A DNA stretch of 64,000 nucleotides. Origin: Desulfarculus baarsii DSM 2075. GTDB taxonomy: Bacteria > Desulfobacterota > Desulfarculia > Desulfarculales > Desulfarculaceae. The notes beneath the pieces were generated by a model. It ran no database searches, was not told the origin of the DNA, and saw only the letters and a list, made by a program, of their open reading frames with translations. The first letter of the stretch is position 1; every line of letters starts with the position of its first letter. The stretch spans positions 1,887,501-1,951,500 of the forward strand of contig NC_014365.1 of assembly GCF_000143965.1 (NCBI RefSeq). The letters run 5' to 3'. A program made the translations under genes and the position numbers. Shown here one piece after another: positions 40,227 through 48,996 of this stretch.

Positions 40227-40772
40227 GTGGACGAACGAATTCATATGTTGGCGCGACTTTTCACCGAACAGGCGACAGAGCCGATGTTCACCACCGCCGA
40301 CGTGTCATCGGTGGTGGGCGTGCCGGCCGGAACCATCCGGCAGTGGATCAATCGGCGGCACCTGGAAACAGACCGGCCCGGCGTGGGCCGGTCCATGCTG
40401 TTTTCGGCGTACGACTTGCTGAAGCTGGCCGGTTTTGCCGAGCTTTCGCGGCTGGGGTTCCAGCCGGGCCGGTTTGCACAAGACACGGCTGACATAATCG
40501 AGTCAGGCGCGGCGAAGAAAATCCTTGAGCTGGCTGGTGTTTTTGGCCCTTGGCGCGAGGACATGATTCCGCTGTATCGATATCTTGTTGTTTTCTGGGC
40601 CGATTCATCGTCGGGCCTGTCATGGTCTCTCAATAACGAGCCCGCGCCGCCGGGCCATGATCCGCTTGATCGTTTCAGACCCGCCGCGTGGGCGGCGGTT
40701 GACTGCTGGGCGCTCGCACTTCGCACGCTGGACGCCCTGGACCGAAAAATCAAGGAGGCCATCGGTGAGTGA
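40227..40772 (+). CDS. MerR-like HTH regulator of the integrated element
   Basis: 181 residues from a GTG at 40227. The N-terminal HTH is MerR/excisionase-like: FTTADVSSVVGVPAGTIRQWINRRHLETDRPGVGR, then FSAYDLLKLAGFAELSRLGF. The rest is acidic/helical and unassigned. It is the first gene of the element, just downstream of two palindromic operators that overlap its promoter. It may control the switch between integrated and induced states, possibly responding to a helper phage protein; that is inference. Confidence 0.75.
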   Translation: MDERIHMLARLFTEQATEPMFTTADVSSVVGVPAGTIRQWINRRHLETDRPGVGRSMLFSAYDLLKLAGFAELSRLGFQPGRFAQDTADIIESGAAKKILELAGVFGPWREDMIPLYRYLVVFWADSSSGLSWSLNNEPAPPGHDPLDRFRPAAWAAVDCWALALRTLDALDRKIKEAIGE

Positions 40773-40902
40773 AACCCCACAACCCCAACCCCAGCCAGAC
40801 GCCGACTTGGCCGGGCTGCTTCGGCGGATCAGGCAAGAGAAACCCCTGGAGTATCGCCACCTTGTGGCGCTGATCAGGACCATGGCAAAAAGCGACAACT
40901 AG
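40765..40902 (+). CDS. Small protein, 45 residues
   Basis: GTG start at 40765 preceded by AAGGAGG eight bases upstream, overlapping the end of the regulator gene by eight bases. Sequence: Pro/Gln-rich start (SETPQPQPQPDADLAGLLRR) and a basic helix (PLEYRHLVALIRTMAK). Too short for family assignment. Coupling suggests a function with the regulator. Confidence 0.55.
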   Translation: MSETPQPQPQPDADLAGLLRRIRQEKPLEYRHLVALIRTMAKSDN

Positions 40903-40970
40903 CTTTTCAACCGGCCGCGCCCGCCTGGGCTCCGCCTTACCAACGACACAAGACCACCCCGCCGATAAAG

Positions 40971-40995
40971 GGCTCGTCTTCGAAGGAGACGAGCC
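40971..40995 (+). promoter_or_regulatory. Hairpin enclosing the capsid-gene ribosome-binding site
   Basis: GGCTCGTCT (40971-40979) pairs perfectly with AGACGAGCC (40987-40995); the loop is TCGAAGG. The AAGGAG Shine-Dalgarno (40983-40988) is mostly in the loop and the start codon follows one base after the stem. This could modulate capsid translation or serve as a protein-binding RNA site. Confidence 0.6.
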
Positions 40996-40996
40996 T

Positions 40997-42289
40997 ATGT
41001 CTTTTAAAATCCACGAGTTACGGGAAAAGCGGGCCGCGCTGGTGGCCGAAATGCGGTCGTTGACCGAGCGGCCCGAGGGCCAGGGCGGCGACCTGAGCGA
41101 CGGCCAGGAGCGGCGCTTTGCCGAGGCCAAGGCCGAGGTGGCCGCCCTGGAGCGTCAGATCGAGCGCCAAGCCTTTCTGGATGAAGCGGACCGCCGGGCG
41201 GCTGGCGTGCCGGTGGCTGGCGGTGACGATCGGCTGGCGGTCGAGTGCCGGCGCGTGTCTGTCCTGGACGCCATCGCTCTGGCCTGCGACTTGCCCGGCC
41301 GCGACGTCGGCCGGATTCGCGAACTCCAGCCGGAGCTGGCCAAGCGGGCCGGCCTACCCATCCAGGGCGTGGCCTTGCCCCTGGAGTCCATGCAGGAACG
41401 GCGCACCATCACCACCGCCGCGCCCGAGGCCGGCGCTGGCGGCCATCTGATCGGGACCGATCACCGGCCGGATCAGTTCGTTGACCTGCTGCGTGACGCC
41501 AACCCGCTGACCCGCCTGGGCGTGCGCAACGTCCAGGGGCTGGTGGGCGACGTGGCCATTCCGCGCCAGATCGGCGCGGCCACAGCCTACTGGGTTGGCG
41601 AGGGCGAAACGATCACCCCCAGCGACCTGGCTTTCGGCCAGATCAGGATGAGCCCAAAAATAGTGGCCGCCATGGCCGGTTGGTCCCGGTCCATGGTGCT
41701 ACAGGCCACGCCAGACATTGACGCCATCGCCCGCCGTGACCTTGCTGACCGCCTGGGCCGCGCCCTGGCCATGGCCACCATCAAGGGCGGCGGGGCCAAC
41801 GAGCCGACGGGCGTTATCGGCACGTCGGGCCTTGGTACCGTGGACATTTCCGGCGGCCTGACCTGGGCCAAGGTGCTGGAGTTCGTGGAAAAAATCGAGC
41901 TGGCCAACGCCAGCGCGGGAGGCTGGCTGACCACGCCGAGCATGGTCAAGGCCCTGCGTTCCGCGCCCAAGGAGGTCGACGGTTCCGACGTCGCGGTGTC
42001 GGCCGATTACCTGATGGACGGGCCGGCCGCCCTGGCGGGCTATCCGCTGGTGTCGTCCAACCTGGCCCCGGCCACGCTTGGCTCGGGCGGCAACGAGCAC
42101 GCCCTGCTCTTCGGCGACTGGTCCGACGTCCTGATCGGAAGCTGGGGCGTGCTGGACATTTTGGCCAACCCCTACGCTACCGGTGCCTACGAAAAAGGTC
42201 TGATTTTGGTCCGGGCAATGTTGCACTGCGACGTGGCCATCCGCCACGCCGAAAGCTTTGTGCTGGGCCGTTTGGCCGTCGGCGCTTAG
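40997..42289 (+). CDS. HK97-type major capsid protein
   Basis: 430 residues. The N-terminal ~90 residues are charged helices (delta/scaffold domain: REKRAALVAEMRSLTERPEG, EVAALERQIERQ) normally removed by the prohead protease. Then the HK97 fold: GGHLIGTDHRPDQFVDLLRDANPLTRLGVR, PRQIGAATAYWVGEGETITPSD, GRSMVLQATPDIDA-like spine helix and a C-terminal ALLFGDWSDVLIGSWGVLDI. It builds the shell. The protease gene follows it, opposite to the usual protease-capsid order. Confidence 0.92.
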   Translation: MSFKIHELREKRAALVAEMRSLTERPEGQGGDLSDGQERRFAEAKAEVAALERQIERQAFLDEADRRAAGVPVAGGDDRLAVECRRVSVLDAIALACDLPGRDVGRIRELQPELAKRAGLPIQGVALPLESMQERRTITTAAPEAGAGGHLIGTDHRPDQFVDLLRDANPLTRLGVRNVQGLVGDVAIPRQIGAATAYWVGEGETITPSDLAFGQIRMSPKIVAAMAGWSRSMVLQATPDIDAIARRDLADRLGRALAMATIKGGGANEPTGVIGTSGLGTVDISGGLTWAKVLEFVEKIELANASAGGWLTTPSMVKALRSAPKEVDGSDVAVSADYLMDGPAALAGYPLVSSNLAPATLGSGGNEHALLFGDWSDVLIGSWGVLDILANPYATGAYEKGLILVRAMLHCDVAIRHAESFVLGRLAVGA

Positions 42290-42341
42290 CGCTCAACGCC
42301 CTGGGGCCGGCTGCGGCTGGCTCCAGGGCTTCGGAGGAACC

Positions 42342-42854
42342 ATGAAGAACCACGAGTTCAGATCGGCGGCGGAATTTCGGGCCACGGGCCGACGGCTGGA
42401 GGGTTACGCGGCGGTGTTCGATCGCGAGGCCCGGATTGCCGACTTCACCGAGGTGGTCCGGCCGGGCGCTTTTGCCGATTCCTTGGCGGGCGACGTCCTG
42501 GCGCTGGTCGATCACGACACCAGCCGGCTGCTGGCCCGGACGCGAAGCGGAACCCTGCGCCTGGCGGAAGATTCGCGGGGCTTGGCCTTCAGCCTGGACT
42601 TGCCTGACACCAGCCTGGGCCGTGACGTGTTGGCCCTGGCCGAGCGGGGCGACTTGGGCGGTTGCAGCTTCGCATTCACCGTGCCGGCCGGTGGCGAGAC
42701 CTGGCGCGGCGACCGGCGGGAACTGCGCCGCGTCAACCTGCACGAAATTTCGATCGTGGCGGCCTGGCCGGCCTACGACGGCACCACGGTTCAGGCCCGC
42801 TCGCGGTGCCTTCGCCTGGCTTGCGCAAGGCGATGGTTGGAGACTGTCCGATGA
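42342..42854 (+). CDS. HK97-type prohead protease
   Basis: 170 residues with GGAGG before ATG 42342. It has the U35/HK97 protease pattern: LEGYAAVFDREARIADFTEVVRPGAF, LALVDHDTSRLLARTRSGTLRL (catalytic His in DHD), DLGGCSFAFTVP (catalytic Ser in GCSF) and LHEISIVAAWPAYDGT. It cleaves the capsid delta domain during maturation. It ends in ATGA overlap with the portal gene. Confidence 0.9.
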   Translation: MKNHEFRSAAEFRATGRRLEGYAAVFDREARIADFTEVVRPGAFADSLAGDVLALVDHDTSRLLARTRSGTLRLAEDSRGLAFSLDLPDTSLGRDVLALAERGDLGGCSFAFTVPAGGETWRGDRRELRRVNLHEISIVAAWPAYDGTTVQARSRCLRLACARRWLETVR

Positions 42855-44016
42855 AACTACCTTGGCGTAAAAATCAAGAAAAACGGGCGATTGACCCAAG
42901 TTGGGCGGCGGTGTCAATGAGCCCGGCGGCCCTGGCCGTGGACGCTCGGGCGGCTGAGCAAATCGCGACCGTGACCGCCTGCGTGGAGCTGGTCGCGGGC
43001 TCCCTGGGCTCGTTGCCGTGCCGCGTCTACAAGCAAAGCGCGGCCGGCCTGGCGGAGGACGAAGCACACCCGCTGGCCCGAATGCAACGGAGCGGCCCCA
43101 ACGACCACCAGACATGGCCCGAACTCTGGGGCGCGGCGGTGGCCGACATTTTGCTGCGCGGGAGCGCGCTTGTGGAAGTCGTCCGCGACGGGGGCGGTCG
43201 GCTGGCCGGTCTGCGCTGGTGGCCCTGGGGCCAAGTCGCCGTGGTGGTTCTGCCCGGCGGCCGCGTGGCCTACGACGTGACAGATTCGTTGGGCCTGCAT
43301 GGCCCTGCTGGTGCCCGCCGGCGGCTGTTGGGCGATGAAGTCATGCACCTGCGGGACCGCTCCGACGACGGCCTTATCGGTCGGTCGAGGCTCAGCCGGG
43401 CCGCCGGGGCGGTGTCGGCCGCCCTGGAAACGCAAAACTGCGAGCTGTTCACGCCAACCGGGCCGCGCCTTCCGGCGTGGTTGAAGCCGAGGGCAAGCTG
43501 TCGCCAGAGAGCTGGGACGCACTGAAGCTTCGTTTGCGGGAGACTCATCAAGGCGTTGAAAATTCTGGCAAAATCATGGTGTTCGATCAGGGCCTGAGGT
43601 ACAAGCCTATTTCGATTAGCCCCGAGGACGCCGAACTTTTGGCCAGCCGGCGCTTCGCCACCGAAGAGCTGGCGCGCATTTTCCAGGTGCCACCGCCGCT
43701 CGTGGGTATCTGGGACCACAGCTCTTTCACCAACTCCGAAACCGCCGGCCGCTGGTTCGCCACGCACACCCTGCGCCCGTGGTGTCGCCGACTTGAGGCG
43801 GCCATCATGCGTGGCTGCTTCAGCTCCGAGGCCCAGCGGGCCTATCGCGTCGAGTTCGACCTGTCCGACTTCCTGAAAGGCGACGACAAAACCCGATGGG
43901 CAAGTTACGAAATTGCCTTGCGGAACAAGGTGCTGACGCCGAACGAAATTCGCGAGTTGGAGGGCTGGAACCCGCGCCCCGGCGGCGACGGCTGGGGCGA
44001 AGAGGTGGCGGAATGA
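42851..44016 (+). pseudogene. HK97-type portal protein, frameshifted
   Basis: From ATG 42851 the frame gives the first half of a portal (IATVTACVELVAGSLGSLPCRVYK, HPLARMQRSGPNDHQTWPELW, EVMHLRDRSDDGLIGRS) and ends wrongly at 43525. The second half (VVEAEGKLSPESWDALKLRL, GKIMVFDQGLRYKPISIS, PPLVGIWDHSSFTNSE, TPNEIRELEGWNP) is in another frame up to 44016. Removing two bases near 43451-43452 restores ELFANRAAPSGVVEAE, a normal portal sequence. So the gene carries a two-base insertion, or the sequence has an error there. The portal is the ring through which DNA is packaged, so loss would block particle formation. Confidence 0.85.
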
Positions 44017-44240
44017 CGGGAAGGCTTTACTTGCGAGTCGCCGAGGCGGCCGCCGCGTGCGGCGTGTCGAAGCGGACGCTGTGGAGCTGGGTAGGCCAGG
44101 GCCTGCCTGCCTTCAAGGTGGGCGGCGTGACGTTGGTGTCGCCAGATAAGCTGCGGGAATGGCTAGAAAATCACGCGGTGGACCACGGCCAAACCGACAA
44201 AATCGTTGACGAGGTTCTGTCGGGGCTGGGCCGAAATTGA
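44013..44240 (+). CDS. Excisionase/MerR-type HTH protein
   Basis: 75 residues, ATGA overlap with the portal gene. YLRVAEAAAACGVSKRTLWSWVGQGLPAFKVGGVTLVSPDKLREWL is a helix_turn_helix_17 domain as in excisionases and AlpA-type activators. It may be the directionality factor or an activator of the element. Its location after the portal, rather than near the integrase, is unusual. Confidence 0.72.
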   Translation: MTGRLYLRVAEAAAACGVSKRTLWSWVGQGLPAFKVGGVTLVSPDKLREWLENHAVDHGQTDKIVDEVLSGLGRN

Positions 44241-44301
44241 ACGGGGCCTTTTGGTGCGCCAACACCAGCGGCCCCACAGATCAAAACGAAAGGATAACAA
44301 T

Positions 44302-44445
44302 ATGATAGCCGAACGCTGGGCAAAAGTCAAGCGTTTTTTTGGCCGCCTGCGCCGCCGGTGGCTGGAGCGGGCCGTCGATCGGCCCTTTGACCGCCAGGCC
44401 AGCCTGGCCTTGGATCGGCTGCTGGTCAAGGAGGGCGAGCGATGA
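44302..44445 (+). CDS. Small basic protein, 47 residues
   Basis: ATG 44302 with AAAGGATAAC upstream, ending with ATGA overlap onto the primase gene. The sequence has an Arg-rich helix (KRFFGRLRRRWLERAVDR). It could bind DNA or RNA; no family recognised. Coupling to the primase gene supports a real gene. Confidence 0.55.
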   Translation: MIAERWAKVKRFFGRLRRRWLERAVDRPFDRQASLALDRLLVKEGER

Positions 44446-46316
44446 TTGAGGCCGCGCAAAGATACGCCAGCCTGGGCTGGGCGGCGATCCCCGTGGGCGC
44501 AGACAAGCGCCCCCTTCGCCCGTGGGCCGAATACCAGACCCGCCGGCCCGAGGCCGGCGAACTCGCCGACTGGTTTGGCAAACCCGGCGCGATGGTAGGT
44601 GTTGTGACGGGAAAGGTTAGCAATCTGCTTGTCGTTGACGCCGACAATTCCGAGGCGATTAGTCGTGCTGAGGCCCTTTTGCCCGATGGGCTGGAGCTGC
44701 CCATTGCCACCACGCCACGGGGGCGACATTACTATTTTGCCCACCGCGAGGGTATGAAAAACGCCGTGGGCGTCATGCCCGCCGTGGACGTGCGCGCCGA
44801 GGGCGGATACGTCGTGGCCCCGCCGGGGCCAGGCCGTGAATGGCTGGTCGCCCCCTGGGATTGCGCACCACCGGAATTACCTGCGCAACTCGAAGACGTG
44901 GTGCGGGCGCGGGCCAAGGAAAGGATGCTTGCGGGTGTCAAGGTGGACCCTGGGGCAAATTTGCCCCAGGGTGAGCGCGCCCCCTGTTCCCGCTACGGGC
45001 GACACGCCCTGGCCGATGAACTGACAAAAATCGCACTGGCTGGCCAGGGGGGGCGAAACCGGCAAATCAACGATTCTTCCTTCGCCGTGGGACAGCTTGT
45101 GGGGGCCGGCCTGCTGGCCGAGGATGGAGTCAGGGCCGCTTTGATCGGGGCCGGCCTGGCCCTGGGACTCGGCCAGCGCGAAGTGGCGGCCACGGTGGCG
45201 TCGGGGCTGGCCGCCGGGATCAGGGAACCCCGAAATGTGGACAATGTGGACAATGTGGACATTGTGGACACCTGTGGACAGGTGTGGACAGGTGTGGACA
45301 GGTGTGGACACCTGTGGACAGGTGTGGACACCTGTGGACAGGATATGGCCCAGCGTGGACGGGGTGATTCCGTTAGATTCGGCGGAAACCTTGCGGCTGA
45401 AATCAGCGAATGGGTAGCAAATTCAACAGGTTCGTTCACGACGGCCGACGTTGACCGGGAGTTCGGACTAGTCGATCGGCGCGACCGAAAAAACCGGTCG
45501 ATGGTCCTGACACGCCTTATAGAAGAAAAGAAGATTAAGAGAGATCCCCGCCAGGCGGGGCGGTTCCATATTTTGGCTAGCCATTTGGAGTTCGTTGACC
45601 TGGCCAGCACAGACGGCCAGCCATTTGGGCTGGCATTGCCCCTGGGCCTTGACCAGATGGTGAGCCTCCCCCCCAAGTCGATCGTTGTGCTGGCCGGCCA
45701 GACCAATGCAGGAAAAACGGCCCTGGCGCTCAACATCCTGCGCGACAACATCGGCCGCCAGGAGTTGCTTTATTGCATGTCGGAGATGGGGCCACAAGAG
45801 TATCGCCAGCGCGTTGGGGCTTTCGGCGACCCCCTTGACCATTGGCGAGCCGTCCGCGCCGCGTCTCTCGCCAGCGGCTTTGACGACGCCATCGCCGCCC
45901 ACAACCGCGACGGGTTGACCGTCGTCGACTACCTTGAGGAGCGGGACGGCGAATACTTCAAGATTGCTTCCGATATTAGGGGCGTCTATGACGCGCTGGG
46001 CAACGGCGTTGCATTCGTCTGCCTGCAAAAAAAAACCGGCGCAACCTTTGGGCGCGGCGGCGAGGCGACGGCTGAGAAAAGCCGCCTTTACATGGCATTG
46101 GACGTGCTAACTCACGCCCGAGGCCGCACAGTGTGCGCCCTGAAAATTGTCAAAGCCAAAGCCTACCCCGGCCGCAACCCAAACGGTCTGGAGCGGCACT
46201 TTGTGATACACCACGGCTGGCGCTTGGAGCCCGTATCTGATTGGGTGCGACTGGACGACCGCGAGCGGGCCGCCTACGCCACGAAGTACGAGGCGACACT
46301 CGGGAGGGCCGCGTAA
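44442..46316 (+). CDS. Primase-polymerase fused to RecA/DnaB-like ATPase (replication protein)
   Basis: 624 residues. The N-terminal ~170 residues are an AEP/prim-pol domain: YASLGWAAIPVGADKRPLRPW, LLVVDADN (metal aspartates) and TTPRGRHYYFAHR. A linker region contains the iteron-encoded stretch (about 266-300). A winged-helix-like segment (TADVDREFGLVDRRDRKNRSM) precedes a RecA-fold ATPase: Walker A AGQTNAGKTALAL (near 420) and a helicase-type ELLYCMSEMGPQEYRQRV. It should prime and unwind the element's DNA, so the element can replicate on its own after excision. It overlaps HNH at TAATG. Confidence 0.88.
   Translation: MIEAAQRYASLGWAAIPVGADKRPLRPWAEYQTRRPEAGELADWFGKPGAMVGVVTGKVSNLLVVDADNSEAISRAEALLPDGLELPIATTPRGRHYYFAHREGMKNAVGVMPAVDVRAEGGYVVAPPGPGREWLVAPWDCAPPELPAQLEDVVRARAKERMLAGVKVDPGANLPQGERAPCSRYGRHALADELTKIALAGQGGRNRQINDSSFAVGQLVGAGLLAEDGVRAALIGAGLALGLGQREVAATVASGLAAGIREPRNVDNVDNVDIVDTCGQVWTGVDRCGHLWTGVDTCGQDMAQRGRGDSVRFGGNLAAEISEWVANSTGSFTTADVDREFGLVDRRDRKNRSMVLTRLIEEKKIKRDPRQAGRFHILASHLEFVDLASTDGQPFGLALPLGLDQMVSLPPKSIVVLAGQTNAGKTALALNILRDNIGRQELLYCMSEMGPQEYRQRVGAFGDPLDHWRAVRAASLASGFDDAIAAHNRDGLTVVDYLEERDGEYFKIASDIRGVYDALGNGVAFVCLQKKTGATFGRGGEATAEKSRLYMALDVLTHARGRTVCALKIVKAKAYPGRNPNGLERHFVIHHGWRLEPVSDWVRLDDRERAAYATKYEATLGRAA
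45236..45340 (+). repeat. Eleven TGTGGACA iterons inside the primase gene, putative replication origin
   Basis: TGTGGACA occurs 11 times: three at 9-bp spacing (45236, 45245, 45254), one at 45263, then seven at 10-bp spacing (45273 to 45333). Interspersed CC and GG steps make CCTGTGGACAGG units. Ten-bp spacing puts the sites on one face of the helix. It is not a multiple of three, so the coded peptide changes frame through the array while the DNA motif is kept, which points to selection on DNA. TGTGGACA also resembles a DnaA box half. Confidence 0.85.
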
Positions 46317-46696
46317 TGTCTGACTGGCCATACTCAACATCTCGCTGGCGGCGCTTGCGGCTTCAGGTTCTTCGAAGCGAACCATTGTGCCGGGAATGCC
46401 GGCGGGCCGGGAAGATCGTCGCCGCAACCGACGTCGATCACATCAAGCCTGTTGCCTATGGGGGAATGCCCTGTGATTGCAATAACTTGCAACCGCTCTG
46501 TCACTCTTGCCATTCCAAAAAAACCAACGCCCAAGACGGCGGCGGTTGGCAACGCAAGCATGACAGGGCGGTTGACGCGGCCACTGGCTGGCCGCTGGGC
46601 AAGGACCATTGGTGGAACGGCGACGGGGCCGTCGGGGAAAAATCTCTGGGGGCTGACGCACACAGACCGGTGTGCCCCATCGCAGAAGAGAGTTAG
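46316..46696 (+). CDS. HNH endonuclease
   Basis: 126 residues from ATG 46316. Zinc and catalytic motifs: LCRECRRAGKIVAATDVDHIKPVAYGG (DH of HNH), CDCNNLQPLCHSCHSKKT (N, H and paired cysteines). HNH proteins beside terminase genes assist cos cleavage in HK97-like phages and in capsid-forming satellites. It lies between the primase and terminase genes, six bases before the terminase. Confidence 0.88.
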   Translation: MSDWPYSTSRWRRLRLQVLRSEPLCRECRRAGKIVAATDVDHIKPVAYGGMPCDCNNLQPLCHSCHSKKTNAQDGGGWQRKHDRAVDAATGWPLGKDHWWNGDGAVGEKSLGADAHRPVCPIAEES

Positions 46697-46701
46697 TTAG
46701 C

Positions 46702-48321
46702 ATGGGCCGACGTGGACCAAAAGCCGGGCCGCTGAAAACGGCCGACACGCCCCGCGAAATTGGCGCGCATTGCTTTCTTTGGGAGCGGCCGGGGCTGAGC
46801 CGGGCGGCCCGCGTCATTATTTTCGTGGAGAGCCTGCCCATCACCAGCGGCATGCATGCGGGCCGGCGCTTCCGGCTGCGCCCCTGGCAAAAGCGGATTG
46901 TGCGAGCGCTCTACCGGACGCGGGGCGGTCGGCGCGTGGTGCGCAAAGCCTTGCTTACCCTGCCCCGCAAGAACGGCAAGACCGCCCTGGCGGCGGCCCT
47001 GGCCCTGGCGCACCTGATTGGGCCAGAAGCTGAACAGCGCGGCCAAGTCTATTCGGCGGCGGCCGACAGAGACCAAGCGTCAATCATCTTCGCGGAGATG
47101 GAAGCGGTGATCGGCGCTGTTCCCGAGTTCGCGGCCAGGTGTAACGTGCAACGCTTTCGAAAGGCCATCGAGGACGACGTGACGGGTTCGGTCTATCACG
47201 CCCTGTCCAGCGACGACCGCAAGGCCCATGGCTTGAGCCCAAGTTTCGTGGTCTACGACGAACTTGCCCAGGCGCGGACCCGGCATTTGTTTGACAACCT
47301 GGACACGGGCGCGGGCGCTAGGCGGGAGCCGCTCATGGTGGTGATCAGCACGCAATCCAGCGACCAACATCACGTCATGACCGAACTGGTGGACTATGGC
47401 CGCAAGTTGCTGGACGGCGTGATCGAGGACGAAACGTTTTTGCCGATCATCTACGCCGCGCCGCCGGATGCGGACCCCTGGAGCGAGGACGTTTGGCGGG
47501 CCTGCAATCCGGCGCTTGGCGACTTCCGGGCGCTCGAGGAAATGCGCCAGTTCGCGGCGCAAGCCAAGCGCATTCCGGCCAAGCAGGCGGTCTTTGAAAG
47601 CCTGTATCTGAACAGGCCAACGGAGGTTGACGGCCGGTTCATCGCCCAAGCCGACTGGAACGCCTGCGCCGGGCCGGTGGATGTTGAGGCTTTGCGTGGC
47701 CGGCCATGCTGGGCCGGGCTGGACCTGGGTTCCACCACGGACCTGACGGCGCTGGTGCTCTACTTCCCCGAGGACGGCGGCGCGGTGTTGCCCTTCTTTT
47801 GGGTTCCGGCCGAAAACCTGGATGAGCGAGAAGACAACGACCGCGTGCCATATCGGACCTGGGCCAGCCAAGGCTTGATCGAAACCACGCCTGGCCGGGC
47901 CATCGACCGACGGGCCATTGCCATGCGCCTTGCCGAGGTGGCTTCCAGGTTCGACCTGAAAGGCGTGGCCTACGACAGGTGGCGCGTCGAGGACTTGAAG
48001 GTGATCCTGGCGGATGAGGGCGTCGAGTTGCCGTTGACCCCGTGGGGCCAGGGCTTCAAGGACATGGCCCCGGCGGTGGACCTGCTGGAAGCTGGCATCC
48101 TGCAACGCCAAATAGCCCATGGCGGGCATCCTGTTTTGACGTGGTGCGCCAGTAACGTTGTGGTCGAAACGGACCCGGCGGGCGGGCGCAAGATAAGCAA
48201 GTCGCGGTCACGGGAAAAAGTTGACGGCATCGTGGCGCTGGTCATGGCCATGGGCCTGCATGCGCGGGCCGAAAAGCTGGTGGAATACGATTTTTCCCAT
48301 CCCATGGTGATAAACTTATGA
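46702..48321 (+). CDS. Phage terminase large subunit
   Basis: 539 residues from ATG 46702. ATPase domain: LPRKNGKTALAAALAL (Walker A near 87) and PSFVVYDELAQ (Walker B). Nuclease domain: AGLDLGSTTDLTALVLYF (first Asp), GVAYDRWRVEDLKV and KVDGIVALVMAMGL (last Asp). This is Terminase_1-type. Its first residues MGRRGPKAGPLK resemble the start of P27-type small terminases, and no separate small-subunit gene is found, so a compressed or borrowed small subunit is possible. Confidence 0.92.
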   Translation: MGRRGPKAGPLKTADTPREIGAHCFLWERPGLSRAARVIIFVESLPITSGMHAGRRFRLRPWQKRIVRALYRTRGGRRVVRKALLTLPRKNGKTALAAALALAHLIGPEAEQRGQVYSAAADRDQASIIFAEMEAVIGAVPEFAARCNVQRFRKAIEDDVTGSVYHALSSDDRKAHGLSPSFVVYDELAQARTRHLFDNLDTGAGARREPLMVVISTQSSDQHHVMTELVDYGRKLLDGVIEDETFLPIIYAAPPDADPWSEDVWRACNPALGDFRALEEMRQFAAQAKRIPAKQAVFESLYLNRPTEVDGRFIAQADWNACAGPVDVEALRGRPCWAGLDLGSTTDLTALVLYFPEDGGAVLPFFWVPAENLDEREDNDRVPYRTWASQGLIETTPGRAIDRRAIAMRLAEVASRFDLKGVAYDRWRVEDLKVILADEGVELPLTPWGQGFKDMAPAVDLLEAGILQRQIAHGGHPVLTWCASNVVVETDPAGGRKISKSRSREKVDGIVALVMAMGLHARAEKLVEYDFSHPMVINL

Positions 48322-48500
48322 CCATCATCACATATTGGCTATTTAGAACCACGGAGAGCTACCAGGGCACACGATCTTTAGTCGGGGCGTGTCCTTGGGC
48401 TTGCGGTTTAACTTTGAAGCGGATACGTTAAAAAAGTTATTCACCAAAAAAAAGAGCTTTTGGGGGCGTAACTGTTCGAGAAAAAGGAAGAGGTGGACTA

Positions 48501-48959
48501 ATGAGACCATTGGAAATTCTTTTCAACTTGATCAATGACGGGAAGTTGGTAGATGAAGGTCTTAAAGACCGCCATTTATTCAGGGTTGAGGATGTCAATG
48601 ATTTGGGCAATGGCAGATGGGCTATCACCATAGAAAGGCACCCCCACGTGTTGGGGGCTCGGACCGTGGGCGAACCTTCAGACTTTTTCCTCAAACAGAA
48701 GGTCCACTACATTGTTAATGAACAGACTGAAGATCTTGACGACGTAGTTACTGAAACTATAGGGGTAGAATATGACATAGCAAGCATAGCGGAGAGGGAG
48801 GTAGAGTCCTTTGTTTTAGCTGGCTTGCTGGATGAAATAGAAAATGCCCAAACGGAAAAAGAGGCTGTTTCTCTAGCGGAAGCTGAGTTCAAGCAGGGCT
48901 CTTGGTTGTTCTCTATTGAAGAGGCTATCTCCGCGCATGGATTGGATGTACAGATATAG
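48501..48959 (+). CDS. AT-rich hypothetical protein in the element
   Basis: 152 residues from ATG 48501, with GAAGAGGTGG upstream. Acidic protein (EDLDDVVTETIGVEYDIASIAEREVESF); no family recognised. Base composition and codon use are clearly more AT-rich than the surrounding genes, which suggests recent separate acquisition, as for accessory (often anti-phage) genes at such positions in satellites. The preceding gap 48322-48500 is also AT-rich and shows no gene. Confidence 0.6.
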   Translation: MRPLEILFNLINDGKLVDEGLKDRHLFRVEDVNDLGNGRWAITIERHPHVLGARTVGEPSDFFLKQKVHYIVNEQTEDLDDVVTETIGVEYDIASIAEREVESFVLAGLLDEIENAQTEKEAVSLAEAEFKQGSWLFSIEEAISAHGLDVQI

Positions 48960-48996
48960 TATTTACCTGACACTGCCGCCCCTGGCGGGGTGATTT

